Shown here: in pieces, positions 1 to 11,516 of the stretch
How the letters are laid out: every line of letters begins with the position of its first letter
How positions within the stretch are numbered: the stretch's first letter is position 1
DNA from: Hygrophila difformis
Lineage: Eukaryota > Streptophyta > Magnoliopsida > Lamiales > Acanthaceae
Length of the DNA stretch: 64,000 nucleotides
Reading direction: 5' to 3'
Assembly (NCBI GenBank): GCA_030278955.1
Contig: JAOANR010000014.1
Location: forward strand, 30,393,453-30,457,452
Translations under genes and position numbers: made by a program
Notes under the pieces: generated by a model
Database searches by the model: none
What the model saw: the letters and a program-made list of their open reading frames with translations, nothing else
What the model was told of the DNA's origin: nothing

Positions 1-948
1 CTATTATGTTTTGAATAAAGTAGTACATGCATGATTAGGATGCTTTGATTATGTTTAATTTAAATTGTGTTTTCACAGTGGTGCTATTATTTAGAGATTA
101 TCACATCAATGCCAATCTGGAGAAAATCCAAATAAGTCTAAATGTTCTGCTCTAATCCGATTTTACAATTTAATGAGTGTTAGGTTTCTTAGTTTAAAGT
201 CCTAGACTAAGTTAAGTTGTTATGCAAGTTGTTCGAACTTTGATGACGATTCTATTTACCTTGCAGAAGATTAGTTGATTAATTAGACTAGTTGTTTAAT
301 ATGTGGAGAGTTATTATTATTTATAAATAAATATGCTCGTTCCAAGTCTTTTTAAATGCTTAATTAAAATAAAGTCAGAGTAAGAGCCCTGTATTGAAAA
401 ACAAAACAAAACAAGTGATCTTGCAAAAAGAAAAAAGAAAAGAAAATTAAAGAATGCAAGATTAAAAAAAAAAAAGAAGAAAAAAAGAAGAAGGGAAAAA
501 CAGGGTGATTAAATAAAAAAATTTCATAAACTCTTGACTGGATGACTGGCACATATTCGGTGACACGAGTAGCTTTTGGAATTCAACCGTCTACAACTCA
601 GCCAAAGTGTCTAGAATATAGTGAAACCTAGCCATAGATTGAGCATATTTAAAGACTGGAAAAGAAAAGCATATTTACATTATTCGCTTTCCCATTTTAA
701 GTGCTATGTGTAATTAATTTATTTTCTGTATTGTAAGTGCCTTGGACATCTAGTTTTAATAGCTGATGCATATCAATTTACCTAGATCTAGCACATTAAA
801 CTTTGAACCCTATTTAACTCATTTTGTTGTTGAAATCTATGATTTGGCAGAACTATAAGGACTTTATCTTTATTATCTTGATTGGCAAGTTGATGTGCTA
901 ATTGATCTCATTGCTCAAGGGACGAGCAATATTTAAGTGTGAGGATGT
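1..948 (+). other. Element C, 3' internal untranslated region
   Basis: Non-coding tail of a plus-strand Athila-like element whose body lies left of the window. It contains an A/purine-rich stretch at about 400-510 and ends in a polypurine-type motif (AAGTGTGAGGATGT, 935-948) directly before the LTR start. The last 30 bases resemble the corresponding place in element A (28804-28840, read on the minus strand), including GGACGA followed by CAATATT. I see no coding signal in it. Confidence 0.7.
935..948 (+). promoter_or_regulatory. Polypurine tract of element C
   Basis: AAGTGTGAGGATGT abuts the LTR start TGATGCACC. Element A has the closely similar AAATGTGAGGATGT before its LTR start TGATAATGG. 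This is where plus-strand DNA synthesis of the element would be primed. Confidence 0.7.
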
Positions 949-3185
949 TGATGCACCATGTGAAACCACATTTAAATGAGCTTAAATTATGATAAAATGG
1001 ACCTAAATTGCATGCATGCGATCCTATTTTATTGCTTTTTAGTGTACATTTCATGTGTTTTGTAAATATTAATAAGACTGCTTAAATTGAGCTTATTTGA
1101 GTTCAATTTACCTTGTTTTATGCTTTTTAATAAGACTTTGGCAATTCTAATACATTGCAATGATGTTTCAGGCACTAAAATGAAGAAAGAAGATGTTCGG
1201 AGGACAAAAGATGTCAAATTCGGATTTTTCAACACTGGACTGTGCCCAGAATGCGCCACATAGGCATGTCGGCGCCCAAATCGAGCTCTGAGCGCCACAG
1301 CAGGCGCCGCATCAACACTTTGGAAAATTTCGGGTGGAAAAAGCTTCAGGATGCGCCGCATAAGCTGGGTGGCGCCGCAGGTCAAAATGGAGAAACTGTC
1401 AGAATGCGCCGCACGTGCTTGGCGGCGCCTAAATTGGACTCCGAGCGCCGCAATTGAAAATTTGGAAAATCGTCGTTATGCGCCGCAGCTACTTGGTGGC
1501 GCCTGAAACCTCTTCCGAGCGCCACATTAGGCGCCACAGTCGCGGTTGAGCAGTTTTCTAACCTCCCGAACACGGTTTTAAGGTCCGTTTTTCTTCATTT
1601 CATCAGACGAGACTTACCATTCATCGACAGAAACACTCTGAAAACATCTGCTAATGGGAGAAGAAGGCCAGAAACACAAAATCATGCCGGAGGAATGCAT
1701 CAAGGACGCTGTTCTGGGCGTGTTCTTCCTATTCTAGGTGTTGCCTTTCTTTTTCTTGCATTGTAATGAATTGAAATTGCCTCTAAAAGTAATCTGCTAT
1801 CATGTTCTTAATTTGTAGACGGATTTCTGTATTGTTCGTGTTAGAAGTGTTCTAGAACGGGAGTTCAGAATCACTTTGAAGTACGAATTTATCTTTTATG
1901 GAAGCAATAATATGTCGATGTTCAATTCTGTAATCTGGATTAATCTGTTTTGATTGTTAGAATGTAGATTAGAATCATGTATCGGCTACCAAAATTTGAT
2001 CCATTATGAAGATTGGATGAAAACTTTGAATCTGCTATTTTATTTGTTTAATCTGGATTGATCGATTAATCTGCCATCATATTAAAATCTGTCTAATTTG
2101 GTTTAAGCGCCATTTTTGCCTGATCTTAGAAGTGAAAATCTCATGTTTAGGTGTAATCTGCTTTTTAATCGATTAAGATGGATAAATTTGCTATTCTGCA
2201 AAAATCTGTATTAGGATTATATGTTAGACATTACTGAATTGATCGATCTTTTGTGTTTTATCAAATCTGTGATTTGGAATATTAATCTTCTAAAAGCCTG
2301 ACTGATCGATCAAACATATATTATCTATTTTTAGTAATCTGGCATTAATTCTAATCTGTCTGCATTTTAATATTATTATTTAAATCCAGTTTACCATGCT
2401 TTATTATTATTTTACCATAATTATTAGATTATTTACACTGTTTAGCATAATTTGAATGTTAGAATCTAATTCCATAAATTCTGCTTTGCTAAATCGGGAG
2501 ATAAAAAGTAGAATTAATATTTTAGTACCCGAATTGGGAATAAATTACATTAAAAATGGATTCTGGCATGTGCACAATGATTTGGGAAATGAAAAGTGCC
2601 TATTAATTGCTATAGGAAAATTTGTAAGCTTGGGAAAGACTCAAATTTAGGCCTAGAATAATGATTGCAAAATGTTAGATAATCTAATCAGCTTCCATGA
2701 AGTCCGTTTAAGCATAATTTGGAGTTTTAGTAGATTATTATATTTTTAATCTTTATAAAAATATTTAAATTTAAGAAATTGATTTTTAGAACATTGGGAA
2801 ATGTCAAATTATTACACAATTTCTATTTTATAATGAAGATGGCAATTTTTACAATATTACAAGCAACTCCCATTAGTATTTTTTTATCAATTAAAATTTT
2901 AATTTGCTTTATTTTAATTTGATGTCACTGTTTTTAAATTTAGATCACCATTAGAATTAAACAAATCCTTTTCAAAATATAAAATATATTAAATAAACTT
3001 AAAACAATTAAAACATTCTCCGGAATGAAATAATATTCTGAAATTCCCTTGGGTTCGACCCGGTATTCACTGGTTTTTATTATTTGATGACAACCATCCG
3101 CTTGTGGTAAAATATGAGTGGTGAAAATCACACATCAGATATATTTTATAAAATACTCGTGTTGACGAAATTGTCAAAAGTTTCA
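949..3185 (+). mobile_element. 3' LTR of Athila-like element C
   Basis: The LTR begins TGATGCACC and ends GTCAAAAGTTTCA. The end is the same terminus, in the opposite orientation, as those of elements A and B (TGAAACTTTTGAC at 3903, 23920 and 46235 on the plus strand). Beyond 3185 the sequence switches abruptly to a minus-strand gag coding region, so C is inserted in element B. The predicted duplication is GTCAT at 3186-3190, but the left partner is outside the window. It carries a GCGCC hairpin array at 1250-1540; the rest is AT-rich, with no ORF I would call. Confidence 0.75.
1250..1540 (+). repeat. GCGCC/GGCGC hairpin array in the C LTR
   Basis: A GC-rich island in an AT-rich LTR. Short inverted repeats recur: GCGCC(G/A)C paired with G(C/T)GGCGC across loops of about 9 nt (near 1351, 1406 and 1480), and GCGCC paired with GGCGC across about 6 nt (near 1291 and 1521). 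Units are irregularly spaced at about 55-95 bp. The architecture resembles the arrays in the A and B LTRs although the words differ. Confidence 0.75.
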
Positions 3186-3662
3186 GTCATTGAAATCATT
3201 TGGGTTGGGAGAATTCTGATGCTGATTGAATTGAGGGTTCTGAAACTGAGGATTCTAGAAGTGTTGGTTGTTTGGATTATTCTGGTTGAGTGGGTTATTG
3301 AACAGGTTTTGGGGAGGTGGTGGGTTGAGATTTTGATTACCGATGTTGGGCAGATTCCCCTCGCCTTGAATTTCATTCAATGGAGGGTCATCTGTCTCAT
3401 CTCCATCTCCATCTCGGTTTTCATGAAGTGGTGGGGGATTATTGTCAATGATGACAGGGTTATCGGGAATGATGGGTGGATTGTTGCCTGGTAACTGTGC
3501 CATGTCCGAAACTCCGCTGCTCGTACTGGAAGAAGATTGTCTTACATGTTCCCTCCTTTCCTGCTCTTTCCTCTGCTTAGTGAGGGCTCTAATTCGTCTC
3601 GCTTCCCTTTCTATTTCGAGGTTGAGTGGAAGTTCGGGTGGTGTTTCCTTTCTCCGTTGCAT
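3186..3662 (-). pseudogene. gag: Athila-like gag N-terminal fragment (element B)
   Basis: The reading frame starts MQRRKETPPELPLNLEIER and resembles the start of the element A gag (MQRRRNRLLELPFDLEIER, 46088 leftward). A proline/asparagine-rich linker follows. The frame meets a stop at 3255-3257, while related Q/N/P-rich coding continues in the same frame to 3186, where it is cut by the element C LTR. The conserved gag core and zinc knuckle are absent. In the family, gag forms the virus-like particle. Decay (a stop) and interruption (insertion of C) are both visible. Confidence 0.8.
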
Positions 3663-3740
3663 GTACAGCTTCGTTCAATGAGGGCAGTACCTGCAAACAT
3701 CCCCAGGTTATAACTGGTGTAGAAGAATTATTTCTCAGAA

Positions 3741-3783
3741 ATCAACATCCTCACATTTAGAGCTATACTGCTCTAAATGTGTG
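3741..3783 (-). other. Hairpin with polypurine/LTR-start motif, gag leader of B
   Basis: On the minus strand an 11-bp perfect stem (CACATTTAGAG with CTCTAAATGTG, loop about 8 nt) is followed by GAGGATGTTGAT. That motif matches the polypurine-LTR junction of element A. An imperfect outer stem (TCTCAGAAATCA with TGATTTTTGAGA) encloses it. It lies between the primer site and the gag start. Similar structures occur at 34785-34829 and 39972-40020 in element A. Confidence 0.7.
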
Positions 3784-3884
3784 ACTGATTTTTGAGACTG
3801 GGATATTTTTGTTTTGAATAAAGTATGTACACTAGCTATGAGTAAATCATGAGTTTAATTCTCTTATAAAATGGCACTGCATCC

Positions 3885-3902
3885 TCCCCGGCAACGGCGC
3901 CA
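3885..3902 (-). promoter_or_regulatory. Primer-binding site of element B (tRNA-Asp)
   Basis: On the minus strand TGGCGCCGTTGCCGGGGA follows the LTR end directly. It is complementary to the 3' end of plant tRNA-Asp, the primer used by Athila elements. It fixes the LTR boundary at 3902/3903 and the minus orientation of B. Confidence 0.85.
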
Positions 3903-6900
3903 TGAAACTTTTGACAATCTCCCGCACGAGTATTTTCGAAATAAAAAGAATCCCGGTCTTGATTTTATTTAATGAAAATCAATTTATGGTTATGGAGTTG
4001 GGATTTGGGATATATGTATAGGTTGTCACGTTTTTATTACTCGTGTTAAGAAACTGTGGCCCGAAAGCGCACGGTGTCAAAAATTGCAATAATTTGTAGG
4101 TAAGTCCGGATCGTTCACTGGAGGATGTGCGATGGAAGCAGGTCCTACGCCATTTTACAAGATTTTCAACTCGGTTACTCGAATCAGTTTGAGAAGTTGA
4201 CTATCAACTACTTTATTGAATTCAAACTAAGTTATGAAAGCAATTAAAGTTATTCTACAAAGCATATAAAATTCTATTCTAGAACGCAGATAAGTTTTAT
4301 GCTAAGAAGCAATTAAAATTAGGTCTAAAAAGCAGGTAAATTTACCCTATGGAAGCAATAAAATTATTCTAGGAAAGCTGTGAATCTAAACTATGCTATC
4401 TATGAAGTTGATTCACGTGATGACAGAAGGGACAGGGAGAAAAGAATAGAGATTGGACAAGATTTAGATAAAGCATAATAAACTTCCATTTTTGTACACA
4501 TATCTTCGTTTGGGATAATCCTGTCAGATAGCTAGTTCTCATGCTCTCAGTACTATCTTCTCTTTAACAGACAGGTACTTACAGTATGAGTTTACATGTT
4601 CTCAAGACCACCAATTCTAAGATACCACAGATTCATAACTGCCCCGGCCACGGTATGTTATTTCATCTGTGGTGGACAAGCAACACCCGACAAATCATTA
4701 GTTGAAGTGCCAAGTACTGCTATCATTCCCCCATGTCACACCCAAAGTCTACAAATAAGCCTGAACTATCCATTAACTCTCAGTCCTAGTAGCAGTTAGA
4801 AGATCTAGTGACGCATCCGAGTGACCTCTATAAAAGCATTTAAAGGAAAGCAGTAAAGAAAGCATTTAAAGAAAGCAGTTAAAACCCTATCACTCGGAAG
4901 TTTCAAAAGCTTCGTACTGGTAGTAAAAGAAAGCCCCCAGTCAGAATGACCGAGAGTGGATCAAGAATTCCCGGATCTTGGTGAACCGCTCGCGGTGTTC
5001 ACTTCCTTCCGGGTGGTTATGAGATGCAAACTAATGAAACGAACTAATTAGTTCGTTCCGGATGTACTCACTCAGAACTCAAGAGTAGGCTTTGGCAGAA
5101 GAGGATAGCAGTTGAAAGGAACTCAACCCTATCTTAGAAAATAACCAAGGCCTATGTATTGTTCCTTTAGAATTATCTGTCACACTGTATTTGAATCCAA
5201 GTGGATCCCATCTCGGTGTGATAGTTAAGACTAAATTCGCAACACATAGCAATTTTGAAAAATAATAGATTTGAAAATCATTCCCTAAATAGGTACTAGA
5301 CTCTCAATAAGAACACAGACCCTTTCGGTCTAGAAGAGACCTAATCGCTGAATTCTGCTTCTAATTCCCCAAAATTTAACCATTGACCGAATATGAACTA
5401 GTCATAACTGAAGAATTTATCCATTACTTAGATCTTGATTTTATAAATGAATTTTTGTTGGGAGTTTAATATGCAATATCTGTTTAGAACTAGACTTCTA
5501 ATGTCCAAGGGAAGGATCCCAAAATATTACAGACCACAGTAGTTACATAATAATATCATGCATAATGATATATGGAAGTGTAAAATTAATTAACCCAAAA
5601 TATAAAGGTGGGTTTAGACAGAATGTGGGACACAGATATGAAGTGGCTGTGAGGCCAAAAGTGGTGGCAGAGTAATCAGGTGGATTGCAAACATCTGCTG
5701 TCCAGTTTCCCAATTACTCGGATGGAGTGAATTTAGACAATAGAAACCCTATAATGGCAGTACCGCTACCAGTTGGGCCTCTACTGTCTGCGAATTCAGA
5801 CAAAAACCTACATGCTTCCTCTCTGCAATACTCATCAGCTAATATTGACAGATATTAACCAACTTATATTACAGATTGGAATTTGGGTTTGGAAATTAAG
5901 ATAAAGAAAATAAAACTGTATTTGGACAGTAACTAACTGAGTGGCTTCTTCATTTCCCGATAAAAGGACCGTTCGCCTGACCTCGTTAATTATTGCCCAA
6001 ACCATGCAAAATAACAAACAGTAATTAATATTAAGACTACGGGCTACTTAATTTCCCAGTGAATGGACCGTTCGCCGACATTATTCTGTAATATATATTA
6101 CTGTTCATTCATACATCACGAAAAAGACAAAAAAAAAAATGAAAACTAAATAAAATAAAAGAGGGTGCCTTGTATGGGAGACATTGGTTTCTCATGCAAG
6201 GTTATGGAACTAATCCATAATTAATGACTTAAATAACCCTTCACACCATAATTAATTACAGTCCGGATTATCTGCTTAAGGCTTTAAGGTTTTGTTTATA
6301 GAAAAATATTTTAATGAGAATTGAACAAAAATCCTTTAATCATGGTAATTATTGACCTTAATTATTGCTAATCATGATCTTTAATTATTGATTTAAGGGT
6401 TCAATTATTTAAGTGAGGGAATGGAGAATCAAAATTTCGGCAGCATAATGCCTTATATCGCAATCTGGGATATTACATCTTAACCCGTGGGGTTAAGACG
6501 TGAGTGATGCAATATAATGGATGATTAGAAAGCAGAATTATTGGAAATTGAAAGAGATATGAATCCTGTCGTGATACCATAAATTGTGTCGCGAACCTAG
6601 GTTCGCGACATGGGTATCACGACAAGTGGATTATAGAAATTTTTGGTAGGCTAGGCTTCATGTCGCTAGATAGGAAGTGTGTCGCGAGACATGGTCTCGC
6701 GACATTAGTATGGCGACACGAGGCTTTGCTGAAAATTTTCAAAGTATTTGGGTCCCAGTCGCGAGATTCAAAAATTGTGTCGCGAGACGTGGTCTCGCGA
6801 CAGGATAGTCTAGCGACTGGGGTTTTCAAAAATTTACCAAGGCATAATTTTCTGTCTCGAAGTAAGAGTGTGTCGCGACAGGGGTTTCTCGACAGAAGCC

Positions 6901-7798
6901 ATTCAGAGATAAATGCAAGAGTTTTGGTCCTCAGTCGCTATGCAGGAGGTTGTGTCGCGAACCGTGGGTTTGCGACAGGATTTCCTCACGACTGAGGGTT
7001 TTTAAAATATTAACGCAAGTGTCCCTAGGCACCCATGTCGCGAAACAGCCTTCCTGTCGCTAGACGTGGTCTCGTGACAGGAAAGGGTTGGCGACATGGA
7101 TGGTTCAGGACACAAGTCAGAAAAGCAAAAAGGAACAGTAGCATGCACACAGCGTGATCTTACACTATTTCAGATCAAAAAGCTATTCTAGCCTAAAATA
7201 ACCAAACACAAATTAAATCTAACAAGAACATGCTTGAACAAAAATGAATCTACCTAAAATAATATTAAAATAAAGCAGAATCTTAATCTAGGGTTTGACC
7301 ACACATATGCATGAACATCATCCAAAATACATTAAGGCAATAAGCATTAAATGGTAAATAAAGGTCTAAAGACCAAAAGAAAATGAAAGCAGTAATCCAT
7401 GGGTTTACAACACCCATTTCATGATTTTGGGACACCATTTTCAGATTAACTTCCCATTTTATTAAGTGGGTTTGATAATACCCATTAACTTGGATATTAC
7501 AAACCCTAAATCAAAAATTTCAAAAGAAAACAAGATATTAAACTGGCTACCTAGCTAGGCACTAGAAAACAAACACTGAATTTAAGCTAAACTAAGCTAA
7601 ACTAGGGCATAAAATAAATAATACAAAAAAATAAAACTAAACTAAGCTAACTACCTAGAGAGAATTCTCAAAACTCTATCTTCAAAAATGATTTTCTAAC
7701 CCTTGGCACCTTGGGATCACCATATATTTATAGAAGTGAAACCCTAGGCCCATGGGCTTTGGTCTGAGGCCCATTGTGTCTCAAGACATCACACACTT
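3903..7798 (-). mobile_element. 5' LTR of Athila-like element B, first part
   Basis: The LTR starts next to the tRNA-Asp primer site. Long stretches parallel the LTRs of element A: the passage around GATCGTTCACTGGAGGATG, the repeated AAAGCA-rich part, the CCAAGGCCTAT region and the CCCTAGGCCCA segment near 7740. It is interrupted at 7798 by element D and resumes at 16105. It carries a TGTCGCGA hairpin array at 6567-7105. No ORF in it looks genuine. Confidence 0.8.
6567..7105 (-). repeat. Nested TGTCGCGA hairpin array, block 1 of B LTR
   Basis: Six units of about 60 nt at roughly 70-105-nt spacing. Each has an inner hairpin built on TGTCGCGA...TCGCGACA enclosed by an outer stem. Unit 1: inner perfect palindrome 6587-6610, outer stem 6567-6578 (TGTCGTGATACC) with 6613-6624 (GGTATCACGACA). 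Unit 2: inner TGTCGCGAGAC (6680-6690) with GTCTCGCGACA (6694-6704). Outer stems of later units differ in sequence: CAGTCGC with GCGACTG (unit 3), CCTCAGTCG with CGACTGAGG (unit 5), CATGTCGC with GCGACATG (unit 6). Unit 4, near 6868, is weaker. Confidence 0.85.
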
Positions 7799-8319
7799 TG
7801 TAATACCCGTGATTTTTTTTATCGGCGTTCAAGGAATCAAATTTATTTCTTAATCCGATCAAGGTTGAAATATCTCCGAGAAGAAGAAAATAATTTATCA
7901 CAATAAATTATTGCTCGGAAATGAAACGCCGATAGATTCAAAAAAATAAATATATAAATAAATAAATAAATTTCAAAATGGAATAAAAGAGTGAAAGGAA
8001 ACCCGGAGACATTCCATGAATCGAGTCAAAAGAATTAGAATTAAATTCAAGAAAGAAAAGAATTTTAATTCCAAGAACCCGCGAAGTCGGAAATGATTTA
8101 AATAAATAAATTAATGCACGGGAACCAAAAGACGACGAATTAGAAGCTGACGAATCCAAACGCGACGAACTCAAAATTTCGAATACGGGATTAATTCGAA
8201 ACGAGATAAATTTAAGATAAGAATTTATAATCCGAGAATGACCCGAAAAATCGAGCCCGAAAATGTAGGAGGATAGAAACCCGAAAGAGAGGAGAAAAAG
8301 GCCCGACGAATCGCACGAC

Positions 8320-8345
8320 CCGGTCTGGACTGCGGTCCAGACCGG
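8320..8345 (+). other. Perfect 11-bp tetraloop hairpin in D 5' LTR
   Basis: CCGGTCTGGAC pairs perfectly with GTCCAGACCGG around the four-base loop TGCG. As RNA this would be a UNCG-class loop closed by C-G. More CG-rich inverted repeats (CGCGCGGTCC-type) follow to about 8385. The second LTR has the same structure at 13449-13474 with one stem mismatch. Confidence 0.75.
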
Positions 8346-10056
8346 AGCCGCGCGGTCCCCGCGCGGTCCGCGCCAACACCGCGCCAACACAGCAGCAAAC
8401 CGGATAGACGCGGACAAGGATGGAAACGCACGATCTTGGCCCCGATTTTGCGACCCGAACATGGAAACTTACCTTAGGCTGATTAGGAAAGGTTCTTGGA
8501 TAATTAAGCACAAAAACCCTAGCCTCCAATCAGCCTAGCAGCCGCCCAAAAACTCCACCTCCACCTCAAAACTTTCAAAAACCCCAACTTGTAAGGTTCG
8601 TGAACCGTCGACGAGGAATCCGACAAGGAAGACGTGTGGAGCGAGATTCCAGGCGCCGCCGACCATCCCAAATCATCCTAGAACTCATCCAGGTAAGTTG
8701 ATTCTTAATATAACCATTTTGGTGCCATGAACTCGAGCAAACCATAGGATTAAAGCAACACATTGAAAACGGACACTAGAAAACTCTCCCTGCGCAATTT
8801 CTGAAATCTAGTAATTCGGACCCCTTCGGATGTTCAAACGGAAAATTGTAGAACTTCAATCTTGTTCCTAAGACCCTAAACTATATTGTGTTAAAATTTC
8901 ACGAGTTTTGATCAACGTTTGATTTCCCAAATTCGATCTGGTTTCTCTGTGACATTTCGCAAAACTGACAGCAACTACTCCTTCGCGCAGTTTCTGAAAT
9001 CCAATTTTTAGATCCTTTACGAGCTTTCAAACGGAGAAAATTAAAACTAAAAATTGTTCCTAAGGACTTAAAGTATACTGTGTTAAATGTTCAGAAATTT
9101 TCGTCGATGTTTGGTCCGTCAAATCCGATCTGGTTGTTCTGCATTTCCGTTTCTAATTTGAGGTCCCGAACAGATTTGGTATTGTATCTAAATCGGTGTT
9201 TTCCTATTGGATCCGAGCGTAATCAGCCTTTTTCATAAAAACAAAAGTTGTAGATAATGTTACCTAGATCGTGTCTGCAAAATTTCATAAATTTTGGTCG
9301 ACGTTTGAACCCTCAAATTTGCTCTGGATGCTCCTGCGTTCTTATTAAAATCCAAGAAAAACTGACAGCTTTCAAAATCGAACTAAATCAGTGTTTTTCT
9401 ATCGCTTTCGTTCAAAACTAATTATTGCAATATAAATGAAATTTGTTCATATATGTGTCTAGGATGCCCCTGTCAAATATTACGATTTTTAGAAGTGTTA
9501 TGTGAAAGTTATGGATTTTATTCTAACCACTGCCCATGAATCGCTGAAGAGTGGAGTTTTTGAAATCAGGGTTTTCTGTAATCGGCCCGTTTGGCCTAGA
9601 AGGAGTTCGAATTTTGAAATGACTATTTCTATGAAAATTTCTTATTTGGACGTTTCCTAGCTACTGTAAATTTTTCAGAATTTTAAAAAATATTTTGCTA
9701 CGTTTCCACGCCTAAAAACCTCTACTGTTCGTTATTGGAAGTCATGCCTTGAAATGCATTTCTTATGTTCCACTGTAAAGACGATTTTTGAGCCCTTTCC
9801 CGGTAGAATTTCGAAAAGTGTAAAACTACAAAGTTGTTCGTCTATGTGCTATGCATATACTGTGTGAATTTCGTAACCATCAGGTATCAAATGGATTTTT
9901 AATTCGGTTTGGCGTAAACTATGGTTGAATTGGTTTTGTGGGAAAAATATGAATTTTGGCGGAATTTGTGAATCCGTGTCGAAAACTCGTTTTATGAAAT
10001 TTTGAAAACTTTATGATTTATGATTGAATTGGGAGCTATGAAATCTTGATTATGTG

Positions 10057-10330
10057 GCTTGTGGACATAAGAGCCCAAGCGTACGACTAGCGGACATAAG
10101 AGCCCTAGTGGAATATTGATTTGAGGCTTGTGGACATAAGAGCCCAAGCGTACGACTAGAGGACATAAGAGCCCTAGTGAAATATTGATTTGAGGCTTGT
10201 GGACATAAGAGCCCAAGCGTACGACTAGAGGACATAAGAGCCCTAGTGAAATATCGACCATGAGGCTTGTGGACATAAGAGCCCTAGCGAATGGTGATTT
10301 GTAAGACTTGTGGACATAAGTGCCCAAGTG
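10057..10330 (+). repeat. Tandem hairpin array in D 5' LTR
   Basis: Eight units share the core GGACATAAGAGCC. Flanks alternate between GCTTG...CAAGC and ACTAG...CTAGT; the last unit is ACTTG...CAAGT and the seventh is imperfect (GCTTG...CTAGC). The stem sequence therefore changes while pairing is kept in seven of eight units. The array is about 0.65-0.93 kb from the LTR 3' end, the same place as the unrelated array in the E LTRs. Confidence 0.85.
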
Positions 10331-10987
10331 GAAACAAAAGTAGAAGAATGAAATATTAGCTATGCGAGAACATATAATCTATCCCATGAATTATGAAACC
10401 CTTTGACTTATAATAAATTCCTTAATGCTAATTTCTAAAATTTATATCCTTAGTATTTGTGTACGTCTCTTTACGTTTAGAATCATGCAGTTAAATTCTT
10501 ATTATTAATGTTGACAAAATACATTTTTATACTATAAAATGTGCATGAGTAAAAAAAAAGAGAATTTTTATTAATTACATTTTTAAAACCCATTATTGTT
10601 ATGTTAAGAATTAACTTACTCAGTATTTTATATACTGATAAAACCCGTTGTTTTATTTTTCTTTTACAGAGTATGAAGGAATGGCATGAGCATGCACGCA
10701 CATTGGGGCCCGGGAATTAAATTAGGAATTGTGAATGTTGTATTTTGTTAGACTTAAATTACCCACTGCGTTTTGGCCATGTCGGCCCATATTTTAATTT
10801 TCCGCTGCGACTTATTTGAATTATACTATGTTATTTTAAAGTAAATCCTTTTGGGCTTGTTTTTGAATTATTTTTGAAATACCTTTAGCCTTGCATCTCT
10901 CAAGCGAGCTCGAATGAACTCGTGTCTTGCTTGGGAGGTGTGGCTTGGCATCCCGGCCTGGGTTATCAAATCCGGGGTGTTACAGAG

Positions 10988-11000
10988 TGGTATCAGAGCC
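10988..11000 (+). promoter_or_regulatory. Primer-binding site of element D (initiator tRNA-Met)
   Basis: TGGTATCAGAGCC lies three bases after the LTR end (TGTTACA|GAG). It is complementary to the 3' end of plant initiator tRNA-Met, the common primer of plant Ty3/gypsy chromoviruses. Confidence 0.85.
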
Positions 11001-11516
11001 CGGAAGTATTTTTAAATTATTATTATTATTTTTGGCCAATATAGAGGCCTAAGGATTTTTAAAACAAATATTAATATTATTTTTAATTTTTTTAACTACC
11101 ATGATTATTATTTTTACAATTTTAAGTTTTTGTTTCCATGGAACAAAAATTTATTTTAAACCCATGGAAAATATTTACATATGCATAGAAAATTTTTCCA
11201 ACAAATTTTTAAATTCACGAAAATATTTTTTTCGGGGTTGGGGTAACATTGCATTGCATTGCATACATCCACGAATATTGCGCTATTTTTTTATGTGAAT
11301 TATCAGTATTAAATATTACTCTTATCTTAGAATTTGACATGACCTTGACTTAGGAGCGTTTACTTAAGACTAATTTTGCCTTAGTCCTAGAACTTGATCA
11401 CCTAAGTTTAGCATGCTCCTATCTATTACCTCTTGCCAATCCTATCTTATAGATTTTCTAGAACGCTAACTTGCCTTAGATTAGAAACTCATCTTCACGT
11501 GCGTTGATAACAGAAA
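11001..11516 (+). other. Untranslated leader of element D
   Basis: AT-rich leader between primer site and gag. It shares a GGCC-N-ATAGAGGCC motif (around 11036) with the corresponding place in element E (23693-23711, opposite strand). No reading frame in it looks genuine. Confidence 0.6.

Larger units (their letters stand above)
7799..10984 (+). repeat. 5' LTR of element D
   Basis: Starts TGTAATACCCG and ends CCGGGGTGTTACA, a TG...CA terminus with short terminal inverted repeats. It includes a GC-rich hairpin block (8320-8385) and a tandem hairpin array (10057-10330). It begins exactly at the second of two LTR-start sequences found in this family and lacks the roughly 260-bp extension present in LTRs E and G. 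Reading frames on its minus strand recur in the other LTR but show no protein features. Confidence 0.85.

Noticed and set aside
1242..1457. Cys/Arg-rich ORF in the C LTR
   Set aside because: It is a by-product of the GCGCC hairpin array.
8212..8529. Arg/Ser-rich ORFs in the D LTR (also at 13341-13647)
   Set aside because: They recur because the LTR is duplicated; they overlap the GC-rich hairpin block in several frames and show no domain.
9992..10327. Repetitive 111-aa ORF (also 15111-15446)
   Set aside because: It is the translation of the tandem hairpin array, with all repeat-derived content and no start context; not a real protein.
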